Source: Fasciola hepatica (taxonomy: Eukaryota; Platyhelminthes; Trematoda; Plagiorchiida; Fasciolidae). From it: DNA of 64,000 nucleotides. The DNA is taken from the NCBI GenBank assembly GCA_948099385.1, contig CANUEZ040000117.1, forward strand, positions 234,001 to 298,000, given 5' to 3'. The notes beneath the pieces were generated by a model. The model ran no database searches. It saw only the letters and a list, made by a program, of their open reading frames with translations, and was not told the DNA's origin. The position numbers were made by a program, and so were the translations under genes. Positions 43,879 to 54,047 of the stretch are shown here, one piece after another; position 1 is the stretch's first letter, and the number at the start of each line of letters is the position of its first letter.

Positions 43879-46622
43879 ATATGCCCATTATGAATTGTTC
43901 TAATCATCCCTATGGTAGTGTAATACCTAATACCCTGTCATTTATTATTCCACACGCAGACCCAAGTCCTCCCTTTGCTAATGACAACTTGGGCGGGCTT
44001 GCATCTTGCGCTGATGATTCTTTCCAGGTTAAACGCAGCATTCAACAAACGGTAAGTACTAATATCAATGATGACGTCAGAAGCACTGAACTTTTCACAT
44101 TGCTATTGGTCAATGCACGATCTATTAGGAACAAAATCCAATACATAAGATCAGCTGCACTAACAAATGACTATAACTTCATTTTAGTGACGGAATCTTG
44201 GTTATCGGACTCCTATCTAGTAGAGGATATTGAGGTACTCGGCTACAAATCCTTCAGCAAAGGCAGAACACATCAACGTGGTGGAGGCTGTCTAGTGTAT
44301 GTAAAGGAAACTCTCAGGGCGACAAGCTTTCAGCACCCTATCCTAGACGGCATTGTCGACTCTGTATGGCTGAACGTTGAAGTTGAACGTCAAGAACTGA
44401 TACTAGGTTGCGTATACCGTCCGCCTAGATCTAGTCCTAATAGTTTCAAGCAAATTATAGAGGCACTCAACCTGATTAGTGATCTTAAAATAGGCCCAAA
44501 ATTGATAGCTGGTGACTTTAATGCACCAGAAATATGCTGGACATCACTCACAGCACCACGCCATTTACTACAGTTTTTGAATGCAATTCACCTAGGAGGA
44601 TGGAAGCAGCACGTCACGTCCCCAACCAGACGCGACCACATTCTTGACTTAATCTTGTCAATAGGATTAACCCAGGTTGTAACAAAAGTTCAGAATAACC
44701 TACCCGGAAGTGATCACGCAACTGTCCACTGCTGCTTCACAGTGCCCATAAAAGATAAACAGCCGACACCCCCGCATAGACCATATCATAAGGCTAACTG
44801 GAATATACTACCTTCTCTGATTCGGAGCCAAAATTGGGACACCTTCTTTTTAAGTGCAGATCCCCAGCTGGCGGCAGATCAACTTTACTCCATCTTTGAA
44901 CGATGCCTCAACCGAATAACTCCGTCACAAGGGTCGTCAATCCGCCCTAAAGACAATAAATTGTCTCGTCTCAACTTGAAGTTAAGTAGACTCCAACGCG
45001 TTTATCTTAAAACAAGGGACTTTTCGCTGTTTATACAGTTGAATCGTCTGGCTGAAACGATAAAACTGTACTCCGAGAGTGAAATGGTACAACAGGAACT
45101 CAGGGCCTTACGTGATTCCAAGAAAGTCGAGATTCTTGCAAAACTGATGAAGTCGAGGAACCCCAAAACAACTTCATCTATCTCTTCTATCTCGTTCAAT
45201 AACACGTGCCTCGACAAACCGCTGGACATTGCAGAAGCGCTTAACACGTTTTTTGCTTCTTCCTTAATTAGTGACACAGCACCATTTTTCTGCAATCCAC
45301 CAGTACCATCATATGAGCCACTTTCTGCCGTAACATTCCTGCCCTCCGAAATTGAGCCTTTAATTTCAAATATCAAAATGTCTTTCCACCCCGGATCGGA
45401 CTCGTTACCATCGGCCATCTTTAAATTGGGTGGCCCAGATATCCCAATTCTTTTATCGAATTTATTCAATTTGTCTATGCGCTTTAGTTGGTATCCTACA
45501 CAGTGGAAAACGTCGGTTATTATTCCAATTCATAAGAAGGGAACACGGGAGGACCCGGCCAACTACCGGCCTGTGAATCATACCCCAGTAGTATCGAGGA
45601 TTATGGAAAGATTAATAAAACTTAAACTAACAGATCACCTCCTTAAAAACCACCTTATAAGTGAAGGTCAGCACGGTTTCCTAAAACATCGATCCTGTGC
45701 AACTTGTATGACTGACTTTCTGAACCTTATTACGATAGCTGCCAATGATGGTAAGGCAGTGATCTCAGTCTTTTTAGACATGTCTAAGGCCTTCGACCGG
45801 GTGTCTCACATTCGTTTGTTGTCAAAGGCTAAGACATTCGGCATTGTTGACCCACTATATGCCTGGCTAGAATCGTACTTGTCCTCGCGCAGTCAAGTGG
45901 TAAACGTTGATGGCACAACTTCCACACCCAGCCCTGTAACCAGCGGTGTGATCCAAGGTAGTGTACTGGGCCCGTTGCTGTTTCTCATGTACATAAATGA
46001 CATATTTACCGTGGTTCGTCATGGAACTCCTTTTTTATTCGCTGATGATGTAAAGTTGTTGTACACCTTCGACCATAATTCATTGGGTAATACTATAGCA
46101 AAAATATCTGAGGACCTGCGGATGCTCAATTCGTGGTGTACCGATTGTCTAATGACGTTCTCGGCGGACAAAAGCTGCATTCTTACATACAAGTGTCATG
46201 TCCCTCCCGAAACGTTTAGTATAGGTGGTCACCTGATCCCTAACAAATCATCAGTACGCGACCTGGGCATATACTACTCCTGTTCGTTCAACTTCTCGGA
46301 GCAAACAGACACTCAAATTGCTAGGTCCCGCAGGTTAATAGGACTTGTCCACAAAACATTCCGTTTGCGTGAAAGTAAACTCAGTGTCTATACAACACAC
46401 GTTAGACCATTGCTAGAGTATAGTTCAATAGTTGGCTCCAACATGCGCCAGACTGATAGGATCGCCATCGAAAATGTCCAGCGCACCTTTACTAAACAAA
46501 TAGTTGGATATTCGCCTAGTCTCAACTATAAACAACGCTGTGACCTGCTACACCTCGAAACCCCTTTGGCTCCGACGGATAAGGAACAACTTGTCTTTTT
46601 TCCACTCACTATTAAAATATAG
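43851..46622 (+). CDS. CR1-A ORF2: endonuclease and reverse transcriptase
   Basis: Open for 923 codons; the first ATG is at 43881. The apurinic-like endonuclease carries LLVNARSIRNK, VTESWLSD (catalytic Glu), LIAGDFNAPEICW, HILDLILS and GSDHATVHCC. The RT carries WKTSVIIPIHKKGTREDPAN with YRPV, SEGQHGFLKHRSC, SVFLDMSKAFDRVSH, TSGVIQGSVLGPLLFLMYIN and the catalytic FADDVKLLY at about 46036-46060. Domain order and the FADD motif fit CR1. A one-base shift at about 46560 moves the C-terminus into the frame of 46504-46914, so this copy is broken near its end. Confidence 0.9.
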   Translation: MGTTWPHNLDMPIMNCSNHPYGSVIPNTLSFIIPHADPSPPFANDNLGGLASCADDSFQVKRSIQQTVSTNINDDVRSTELFTLLLVNARSIRNKIQYIRSAALTNDYNFILVTESWLSDSYLVEDIEVLGYKSFSKGRTHQRGGGCLVYVKETLRATSFQHPILDGIVDSVWLNVEVERQELILGCVYRPPRSSPNSFKQIIEALNLISDLKIGPKLIAGDFNAPEICWTSLTAPRHLLQFLNAIHLGGWKQHVTSPTRRDHILDLILSIGLTQVVTKVQNNLPGSDHATVHCCFTVPIKDKQPTPPHRPYHKANWNILPSLIRSQNWDTFFLSADPQLAADQLYSIFERCLNRITPSQGSSIRPKDNKLSRLNLKLSRLQRVYLKTRDFSLFIQLNRLAETIKLYSESEMVQQELRALRDSKKVEILAKLMKSRNPKTTSSISSISFNNTCLDKPLDIAEALNTFFASSLISDTAPFFCNPPVPSYEPLSAVTFLPSEIEPLISNIKMSFHPGSDSLPSAIFKLGGPDIPILLSNLFNLSMRFSWYPTQWKTSVIIPIHKKGTREDPANYRPVNHTPVVSRIMERLIKLKLTDHLLKNHLISEGQHGFLKHRSCATCMTDFLNLITIAANDGKAVISVFLDMSKAFDRVSHIRLLSKAKTFGIVDPLYAWLESYLSSRSQVVNVDGTTSTPSPVTSGVIQGSVLGPLLFLMYINDIFTVVRHGTPFLFADDVKLLYTFDHNSLGNTIAKISEDLRMLNSWCTDCLMTFSADKSCILTYKCHVPPETFSIGGHLIPNKSSVRDLGIYYSCSFNFSEQTDTQIARSRRLIGLVHKTFRLRESKLSVYTTHVRPLLEYSSIVGSNMRQTDRIAIENVQRTFTKQIVGYSPSLNYKQRCDLLHLETPLAPTDKEQLVFFPLTIKI

Positions 46623-46914
46623 ATCCTGCAAAGCCTCCCCTGTGGTACGAGACCCATTAAGCCTAAGGTATTCGTTACGACACAGCAGTCATTCGGTCAC
46701 TGTGCCGTCCTCGAGAACCAGCCTACGGTCCAATTTCTTCATTGTTAAATATTCACAAATGTGGAATACACTTCCACCAAATGTCCGTGCAATAAGCCAC
46801 TTGCCGAGATTCAAAGAGGAATTAAACAAACGGCTTGATGTCCTGACACTCGTATCAAACAATGATCCATACACTTCGGAGGAGCGAGCGTACGAAGTTG
46901 GTTTGGGTTACTGA
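46563..46914 (+). pseudogene. CR1-A ORF2 C-terminus in shifted frame
   Basis: Continues ORF2 with PLWLRRIRNNLSFFHSLLKY, then RSNFFIVKYSQMWNTLPPNV and FKEELNKRL, the usual C-terminal part of CR1-type ORF2 proteins. Its frame is +1 relative to 43851-46622. Confidence 0.8.
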
Positions 46915-47862
46915 CACGCGGGTCTGAGTCGGGGGCCACGAGACCTACGTACCTCACAAGTCGCCGTAAATACCACCCAAGTTTCGTTAATCTTTCGCGT
47001 AAAACCTCGTGTTTAGCAAAGTCGAACCATCCCCCAATTAGTTCCAATTTCTAGATACTAGAGGTTTTTCTTTACTACTGACCGCTGATCCTCAGCTGGG
47101 AGCACCCCAGACTGCGTTTTTCTATTTTTACTTTTCCAGACAACCGCTGATGATGGCTTCCCTTCGATGGCTTCCCTTCGATGGCTTGGCATAATACCTG
47201 GCCCACATTTCCCGCTGAAAACTCGATACCTGCTCGTCATTTCGTCACTACCACACAGGCCATGCTCTCCAGGACCCCTCGCAACCTCCTGGATTATTCG
47301 ATCTCTATGTGACAACGACAATATCACTCAAGCGAAGCCCGCCGGTGCGGGCCGCGGTCAGATCCACCACTTTGGCCGACGCACATCGGGCGTGCAGGAC
47401 GTCTGCAACGATGTGCGGACGCAGATAGGATTGCGGATGGCACCTGTCAACAAAAACGGTTTTCAGGTTGGGTGTCCCGGGAACGGTCAGCTCCACCCAC
47501 CAGCACCGGTCGCAGCAAAAAATCATTCACCCGAAATGCTACAAATATGGAACTATCTCCCCCAGTTACCGCCTATTTTTCATCGAACTTGTCTCCATCT
47601 TCGCAACCTTAACTTACCGCTTCTTACGCCCAGAAAAATCTACTTTCCCTAGCACATAATTATCGCGGGGTTAGAAGACCGTTTCCGTACTCGGCTTACC
47701 GTTCATTATCCTTTTTTTCCCGATGATTCTTGCCAAACTGCCCGCTTGTCCTATTAGCAAACTTAACCAATCCCCGAGATAAAACTCGCTTCTATTTTAT
47801 AAGTTATCAATATATTTGCAAAATTCACATTTATTGTTGCCATACACTTCCGTACCACAATG
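46915..47862 (+). other. CR1-A 3' untranslated region, first part
   Basis: No coding signal. Includes a short direct repeat of GATGGCTTCCCTTC at about 47152-47185. Confidence 0.5.
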
Positions 47863-48435
47863 TCCGGTATTCTATCTTGGTGAATCCTCCCAGACAATTT
47901 TCATTCTTGCATCTCTCCGGTCATCATGTTCGGCCCTTAGATAACGATTATCAAACGTAAATACTTACCTGCCATTTAAATACTCGTCCAGTACCCATTT
48001 CTATTTTGGTGCATCACATTTCACCTTTATGAAAGTAAGCAATGTGCGCAACGATTACATGTTTACATCCTGCCACTTCTTCCACCATCACTCCAGCGAC
48101 CTCGCCAGATGTGATGTCCGTTTGGTTTACCACGGACTCAATTCCCATCCAGCCGCCCAACTTCCCAACTGTATTCAGCGTTTGTTGGTGCTTTTTCATA
48201 TTCGGTATTCTATCTTGGTAAATCCTCCCAGACAATTTTGATTCTTGCATCTCTCCGGTCATCATGTTCGGCCCTTAGATAACGATTATCAAACGTAAAT
48301 ACTTACCTGCCATTTAAATACTCGCCCAGTACCCATTTCTATTTTGGTGCATCACATTCCCCCCTCATGAACGTTAACAATGTGCGCAACGATTACATGC
48401 TTGCGTCCGGTCGCTTCCTTTACCATCACCTAGGC
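47863..48435 (+). repeat. 338-bp tandem duplication in the CR1-A 3' UTR
   Basis: Unit 1 begins at CGGTATTCTATCTTGG (47865) and unit 2 at the same words (48203), period 338. About 230 bases are closely similar, including CATCATGTTCGGCCCTTAG and GTGCGCAACGATTACATG; the rest of each unit differs. Confidence 0.85.
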
Positions 48436-48940
48436 AATCACTCTCTACAAATGAGTCCTTCATTGGGTATTTAACGGACTCAGCCGATATTTGGTCGCTG
48501 AACGTTTCAAGGAAAATCTTCGAAAGATTTTGATTGTTCTCTGTCTGCAAATTCATTCCTCTCATCGTCTGATTTCCAATCCAAAGCCGTGCCATACTCC
48601 GCGGAGCGCTGTAGCTGGTTCATGTCTCCCTCGGAAGCTTCTTTTCCCTCGAAGTGAACAAAACTTTCGTCATTTCTGTTTGATTCTCTTGTTGCATAGC
48701 ACTTCGTTTTGTACTGTTTCAGGAAGAGTCAGCTACCTTCGACCATCTCGATCCTGACTTGACCGGGTTGGCCACCCGACCTTGAGTTCAAATTTGCCGG
48801 GCGCCGCCACAGAGAGTGACTTAAATACTTTCTCCTGTACAATATTGAGTGCACATACCTTAACCAACCTCTTGGAATTCGGACTCTACGTCCAATTGTA
48901 CCGTTTGATCTTGCGTTACAGCATGCCTCGGGTTATCCGA

Positions 48941-48970
48941 AATAAACCATTATCATTATCATCATTATCA
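48941..48970 (+). terminator. CR1-A 3' end: AATAAA and ATTATC tail
   Basis: AATAAA at 48941-48946 is followed by CATTATCATTATCATCATTA up to about 48970. Short microsatellite tails instead of poly(A) are typical of CR1 elements. BEL-1 gag resumes at 48971. Confidence 0.8.
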
Positions 48971-49138
48971 ACTAGCACTGACAGGACTAGGCGATCTAGC
49001 ATTAACTAAAGAATCATATGTACCCAAAACCTCCCCAGAGACTTGCCGTATTACTTCCTGTCCGGATTCGACTGCTTTTGATCCGTTTCTTGGCATTTTG
49101 CGTGATTTTTCCTCGTTCCAAATTGATCTATTGAGTAT
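48971..49138 (-). pseudogene. BEL-1 leader and Gag N-terminus
   Basis: From the 5' LTR edge (49138, minus strand) comes ATACTCAATAGATCAATTTG, the putative primer-binding leader. A Gag start at 49096 follows: MPRNGSKAVESGQEVIRQVS and then ARSPSPVSAS, ending at the LINE tail. 42 codons before the interruption. Confidence 0.65.
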
Positions 49139-49515
49139 TGTTACGAACGTTTGAGCAATGCGTAGCCAAATTCGCAACGGATCCCGAAATCAAAAGGCGA
49201 TTATCCGTGATATTCTACGATTTTAAATTATTACAATAAACAATGACATAAACAATATACAAACCTCAATAATACGATCACAAGGACTCAACAACGAGAA
49301 ACCGAATAGCAGCGTGTGAGCAGACAGCACGTGCGTCACACAGGTCCTGAACAAGGATGTGCCAAAGTAGCGCTCTGGGCGCGAACAAACAACAATTGGT
49401 CCAGAAAAACAACCAGTTCGTAAAGACAAGTCAATAGTGTATGCAAATGAGTGATGTTGGGAAAAACACTGAATCGCGAGGAAAAAAGGGGGACTTTCCA
49501 CGACCGGCTGTTACA
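49139..49515 (-). repeat. BEL-1 5' LTR (377 bp)
   Basis: On the minus strand it starts TGTAACAGCC and ends CGTTCGTAACA, near-identical to 36034-36408. The outer neighbour is the Gypsy-C integrase. Confidence 0.85.
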
Positions 49516-50446
49516 GTGGGTGCTGGTCCCGAAGAATTCGATGAGGTGACGTCGGACGGAGTAGATTTATCCACAAAAGCTGGCTTAGCTTGGTCCATGG
49601 TAACATATCGTTTCTGCCATTGTGGTCGATGACGGATGTTTTCTCTATGGAACGCGGGACTCTGTGGGAGCAGTAGTAGGCAGGTTGTAGAGGAGCGCGT
49701 GCCTGTGCTTTGAGGAAACCGTGTTTGCAGTGTTGGAGGTGTAGGTACACATAAACGGTCGTGTTTTGTTCGCGAGTCACGGGGAGGTGTAATTTACGCA
49801 TCCGATGTGTTAACCTGGAGGTGTAATCAGCGTAGTCAAAAGTGATGATGGACTTTGGGGCCACTATGTCGCCGGAAAGTCGAAGCGCACAACCGAATGC
49901 GAGTTCAGCTGATATGGTTTATGGGTCAGTTTTAAGAGCACTGCAGCGACGTTAAAGTGATAGCTGCAATGATCCCCGCCAGTCTGGATTTTTGTGAGCT
50001 GCTAAGGCCGCCCTGAGTTGCCGGTGAGATCGTTCCACCATTTCGTTTGTTGACGGGTGGTAGGCGGTGGTATGAATGCGACTGGCGCTTAAACGTTGTA
50101 GAAGACTACCGAAGGCTCCCTCGAAATGCGAGCCGCGGTTTGTAGTAACCACAAGTGGGCCACCAAATGCTGTTACCAAGTGTTCTGAGAAAGCTTGGGC
50201 GACCGCTCCACCAGCTGAATTGTGTAAAGAAACAGCTAACGGTCATCCGGTGAAACGATCTGCACAAGTAAGAAGATATCTGCTACCTTTTGAATCAGGC
50301 AACGGCCCTACTAGGTCGACATGCACGCGTTGGAAACGTGAGTCGACAGCTGGAAATTTTGACAATGGGCTTTTTGTGTGTCTATGTACTTTCGACTGTT
50401 GACAATAAATGCAGGTACGGGCCCATGCAATGAAATCACGGTTCAT
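49516..50446 (-). pseudogene. Gypsy-C integrase
   Basis: Minus strand: CIYCQQSKVHRHTKSPLSKF and HVDLVGPLPDSKGSRYLLTC (zinc CxxC and first catalytic Asp) at 50446-50243. The next block, 50179-49952, has VTTNRGSHFEGAFGSLLQ with Asn where the second catalytic Asp belongs (family TDRG) and HPSTNEMVERSHRQLRAAL with the Glu kept. A C-terminal block VIDHNGRNDML lies at 49864-49511. The reading stops at the BEL-1 LTR. Confidence 0.82.
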
Positions 50447-50675
50447 GTTGTGCCAAACATAAAGGTCACCGACGGGTTTAGTAGGGGCTTTGTACCCCAG
50501 TGGGATAAACCATGTAAAGTCTTGAAAACCTGCCGTCTAAAGGCTGACGGTATTGCTGGCCTTGGGTGGCCTTTGGACGTGTCACACAGTATGTACCTTC
50601 GGTTGAAAGAATGGAAACCGACCGGAGCGGCAGAGATGAGGCGCTAAGGAGCTGTTCTGCCTCAGGATCTTCCGC

Positions 50676-51161
50676 TTAAGAGAACGCGATATCTTCGAGG
50701 TTGATCTGGCAGGGGGTGTTTGGGTCCAGGATGTGACTGCGAGATAGCGCGTCTGCGACAAGATAATCAACACCTGAGATATGACATGCGTCACTAGTAT
50801 ACTGAATGACTGAGTCCAGATGTCTAGACTCTCCGGAAGAGCATCTGCCCCCGGTAGTGCACAATGCTTGGGTGCTCTGTTTGTGGGCAGTGTAGACCGT
50901 GAGTTTGCGTTCCTCTAAGATGTGTCTAAAGTGATGGATGCCCAGGCTGATTGCGAGGACTTCGCGGCCAAAGATGCTATGCTTGGATTCAGCCAGCCAT
51001 AGTTTTTTGGAGAAGAATGCAACGGGTAGCCAGGTGTCGGCCAAGTATTGTTGCAAGACCGTGTCCATGGTTTCTTCTGATGCGCCGGTAGCTAAGACAA
51101 GTAGAGAAGTTCTTTTCGGGTGTGATTGCGAGGCCATGTTGCCGACAGCGAGCTCCAGCAT
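50676..51161 (-). pseudogene. Gypsy-C RNase H
   Basis: 161 open codons: LLVLATGASEETMDTVLQQY (family ATDASDxAVGAVLQQ), PVAFFSKKL, FGREVLAISLGIHHFRHILE and LTVYTAHKQSTQAL (family FTDHKPLTxAL, with TDH changed to TAH), then IQYTSDACHISGVDYLVADA with LSR. RNase H catalytic Asp positions are altered. Confidence 0.82.
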
Positions 51162-51264
51162 AGCAAATTAAACTCGTACGGTTTCTGTGAAAGCAAGCTG
51201 TTTCGCTTTGCCTTCTAACAGGTCTGCGAGCGGTTACGTTAGCTGGGCGCATTGTAGGATGAAA

Positions 51265-51790
51265 CTACCATAGAAGTTGACCAACCCGTCGAAACGCCGT
51301 AGTTGCTCGAATGACGTAGGTTCTGGGTGGTCCAGGATTGCTTGCTACCTGTCCTGCAATGGTATGATCCCTGTGGAGGTAACCTTGTGGCCTAGGAATT
51401 CGACGGCTTCGACCCCTGTAGCAAACGTATCCACGTTGACCGTGACCCCGTGTCAAGATGGGCGGTCTCAAAGCGTGCGCAGATGTGCTAGATGTTCTAT
51501 CTTAGACGAGCTGGCAGTGAGTACGTTAGCGAGGTAGGAAAACGCGAGATCCTTGCCGTATCAAAAAAACGCTGGGAAGTTCGTGCTGCATAGCTAAGCC
51601 CAAACAGCATTCGTAGAAACTCGGAAAGACCGAAAGGAGTCCTTACTGCTGTTTTGGGGATATTAGTCCCAGCTACTGGTATTTGTTTATATACCCGCAC
51701 CAAATCCATTCGACTAAAAATTGCCTTACTAACCAAACCGGCTGCGAGATCCGTGGTGTGCAGAATAGGATATCCGTTGGGCGTAGCCAC
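51265..51790 (-). pseudogene. Gypsy-C reverse transcriptase
   Basis: Minus strand: FSRMDLVRVYKQIPV with the first catalytic Asp, then KTAVRTPFGLSEFLRMLFGL. In a shifted frame SYLANVLTASSSKIEHLAHL follows (about 51540-51480), where YLDDVL has become YLANVL, so both active-site Asp are lost. Several stops. Confidence 0.8.
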
Positions 51791-52182
51791 TCGGTTGAGT
51801 GAGCGATAGTCCCCTCACTGTCGTCAGTTGTCGGGCGGCCTGTTTGGGACTATGTGTAGGAGTGATGCCCACGGACCTTTGGAAGGCCGGATAACTCCTA
51901 AGTTGGGCATAGTTTGGATTCAGAGCGGGTTAAATGGGCCTGTCTGGAGCCAACCCACGGGGTCGTGAGTAAACCAGGGGCCCTTGTATGACGATGTGAT
52001 GGGCCACATGGGTGGTGATTGGAGGCACGTTGTTGTTTGAGCGGACATGATTAGGGTACTCGCTGAACGAACCACCGAATTCTGGGTCGGAATTAGGAGT
52101 CGGCTTAAGGATCCCTGGTGACTGAGCTCGGGTTAATGAACCAACGACGAAATTTGATGTGGCTCGAGCTATTAGCTATTCC

Positions 52183-52458
52183 TCACCGGGGTGGACTACT
52201 AGACCGTGACTCTCTAAAAAAATCTAAGCCTAAAATAGCGTGGTGCGCTTGGGCGATGACGAAAATCCACGGTAAAGGACAAACCAGTTCGGGATCTAGG
52301 GTGAGAAATTGACTGCCGTATGTTGGGATTGGAGTGCCGTTGGCGGCCTGCTGTGTCAGAGCTGTGGAAGGGACAGTGGACCGTTTTGAACCCGGCTTTA
52401 TACTGATCTGCACTCCCGTGTCGATTTGGAAACGAACACCGCTATTGTTGCCTTTCAC
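52183..52458 (-). pseudogene. Gypsy-C aspartic protease
   Basis: Frame with VRFQIDTGVQISI (catalytic DTG kept), PTYGSQFLTLD and HAILGLDFF, the C-terminal retropepsin landmark. The order and spacing fit a Gypsy protease lying between Gag and RT. Confidence 0.8.
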
Positions 52459-52706
52459 TTAGGCGGTGCGACTAGAAACAGGGGGGCCCATGGGGCTTGT
52501 TGTCATCACCTGGCTGGAGTGAAAATTACAGGGCTTTGCGCATTTGCTATCTTCAGTTCCTAAACGGCGGTGGAAGTAACACCTGCCGGATTGATAATCC
52601 TGCTTAAAGGTACGAGTAGTAGAATGACGGCCGGCTGGGTTTTGTTTGTGAAGGCTGCTGAGGGTGCGCTGTTGCTGCTCAACCACCTGCATCAAAAGGC
52701 GAACCT
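52459..52706 (-). pseudogene. Gypsy-C Gag C-terminus with CHCC knuckle
   Basis: Contains CYFHRRLGTEDSKCAKPC, the C-x2-H-x(10)-C-x3-C knuckle typical of CsRn1-clade Gag in place of the usual CCHC. The upstream part of Gag is at 59167 and beyond: BEL-2 sits between. Confidence 0.82.
52702..52706. repeat. BEL-2 target-site duplication, left
   Basis: AACCT, repeated at 59167-59171 directly after the 3' LTR. Confidence 0.85.
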
Positions 52707-53132
52707 TGTAAAGGAGTTCAGGAAACCCCATTCCATGCATTAGCATCCATGTTACAAACGACATTAATCATTCGTATGAACTATATTTGCTGGAATTCCG
52801 ATTGTTTGTTTTATTTCTCTAAGCCTTTGTTACAAACCGGACTCCTACCGTTGCCTCGAGCGAGAGTCGCTCAGTTTGAACTTCGTTGTGACTGTATTTG
52901 GTAATCTTATCTTCTGTATCTAACCTTTGGCTGTAACCCAGCTGCAGTTGTTGATTTGTTTTCCAATTTGGAGCGAAAGAGCCCAGAAGGAACACTATTG
53001 AGGTTTGATTATTGTAAAATTAATTAATTTGTTGTATATAGTACCGTAGCTATTTGGAATCGACTTTGTTTTGAATTGTGTCGAAATTGGTTGCTACGCG
53101 TCGCTCGAACGTTCCGGTGGCTGGACTTTACA
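52707..53132 (+). repeat. BEL-2 5' LTR (426 bp)
   Basis: Starts TGTAAAGGAG and ends GGACTTTACA; TGTAAAG/CTTTACA are inverted. Identical to 58741-59166. Confidence 0.95.
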
Positions 53133-53162
53133 GTACTCAATATCCTTGGCAATTGCTGAGAC
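53133..53162 (+). promoter_or_regulatory. BEL-2 leader, putative primer-binding site
   Basis: GTACTCAATATCCTTGGC begins right after the LTR. BEL-1 has ATACTCAATA in the same place. The tRNA it would pair with was not identified. Confidence 0.5.
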
Positions 53163-54044
53163 ATGAAATTACGCAGCAAATCGGCAAACCGTTCCGAATC
53201 AAAGGACAATACCCCGCAGGTGAACCAAACCCTTTTGCCCGTAGGTGTTGGTCATGTTTCTTGCTCAGGCTCTAGTATATCAGGTTGTTCTAGGGTTAGC
53301 TCGGTTTCCCATAGAGCTAGAGCTGATCTGTTGTTAGCCGAGTTGAAGGAGAAGCAGGTTGTAGAACAGTTAGAGTTAGATAAGCAACGTAAGCTGCTCC
53401 AGGTGAGGAATGAGACGGAAATGGCGAAACTGCGTTTGGCACTCGCTGAGGAAGAAGAAAATCTAGTCAACGGAGATGAAGTCAAGGGTGGAGTAATGGT
53501 CAGTAAACATCTTTCTCGTTACTTAGGTGATTGCCACGTGCAGAACGACGCACCACAAAAAACAAGCTTGGTTCCAATGGTGAAACCTGCAGCGGATTAT
53601 CGTTTGGACTTGCCTAGGGTGGAACTGGAGTCATTCGCGGGCTGCTCGTCAACGTACTGGAGGTTTGTGAAACAGTTCGAATATTACGTCGAAGGTAGAG
53701 TTCGAGACGATGGACAGCGCCTACTTTATTTGATGCATTACTGCAAGGGACAAGCAAGGGATGCGATTGCCGAATGTGTTATGTTGCCTCCAACACTGGC
53801 ATACAATAGGGCTAGGGAAATCCTAAAGGATCTGTATGGACAAGATCATGTAGTGGCTCGTTCACTGATTGACGGCTTGCTGCAAGGTTTAAAGCCTCTG
53901 GCAGAAGATTCGGATGCCCTGACCAAATTGTCGTTAAAAATGCTGAACTGCGAAGTTGCCCTCACGCAGATGAATTGCATGTCAGACCTCAACTCATTGC
54001 AGACTATGGAACGTATCACTCGAGTGCTACCAACGCGTCTCTAG
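53163..54044 (+). CDS. BEL-2 Gag
   Basis: 293 codons from the first ATG after the leader. A Ser-rich N-terminus is followed by a charged coiled coil (ADLLLAELKEKQVVEQLELD region, about residues 55-105), then the BEL Gag core: PRVELESFAGCSSTYWRFVK, QRLLYLMHYCKGQARDAIAE, AREILKDLYGQDHVVARSLI and LNCEVALTQMNCMSDLNSLQ. It ends at TAG 54042-54044 in the middle of a region that continues in the same frame, so the stop lies inside the normal Gag-Pol reading rather than at a known domain border. Confidence 0.9.
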   Translation: MKLRSKSANRSESKDNTPQVNQTLLPVGVGHVSCSGSSISGCSRVSSVSHRARADLLLAELKEKQVVEQLELDKQRKLLQVRNETEMAKLRLALAEEEENLVNGDEVKGGVMVSKHLSRYLGDCHVQNDAPQKTSLVPMVKPAADYRLDLPRVELESFAGCSSTYWRFVKQFEYYVEGRVRDDGQRLLYLMHYCKGQARDAIAECVMLPPTLAYNRAREILKDLYGQDHVVARSLIDGLLQGLKPLAEDSDALTKLSLKMLNCEVALTQMNCMSDLNSLQTMERITRVLPTRL

Positions 54045-54047
54045 GAT

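Larger units (their letters stand above)
42190..48970 (+). mobile_element. CR1-A: CR1-type LINE inserted in BEL-1 gag
   Basis: About 6.8 kb on the plus strand with a 5' untranslated part (about 42190-42442), ORF1, ORF2, a long 3' untranslated region and a 3' tail of ATTATC units. Both sides are BEL-1 gag on the minus strand (42190 leftward, 48971 rightward), so the LINE inserted within codon ~42 of Gag. The 5' junction is placed only approximately, and no target duplication was identified, as is common for CR1. Confidence 0.82.
36034..49515 (-). mobile_element. BEL-1: BEL/Pao LTR retrotransposon, split by a LINE
   Basis: Minus strand: 5' LTR 49515-49139, leader and gag start 49138-48971, [CR1-A LINE about 48970-42190], rest of gag 42190-41498, knuckle/protease 41179-40115, RT/RNase H 40063-38045, integrase 38044-37095, 3' region and 3' LTR 36408-36034. 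The LTRs are about 99 % identical. The leader after the 5' LTR (ATACTCAATA) matches that of BEL-2 (GTACTCAATA), and the purine tract before the 3' LTR matches too, so both LTRs belong to this element rather than being solo LTRs. Flanks do not show a clear 5-bp duplication. Confidence 0.82.

Noticed and set aside
49139..49515. LTR of Gypsy-C, or a solo LTR
   Set aside because: It is followed on the minus strand by the BEL leader RTACTCAATA and a Gag start, and its twin at 36034 abuts a BEL-type purine tract after the BEL-1 integrase.
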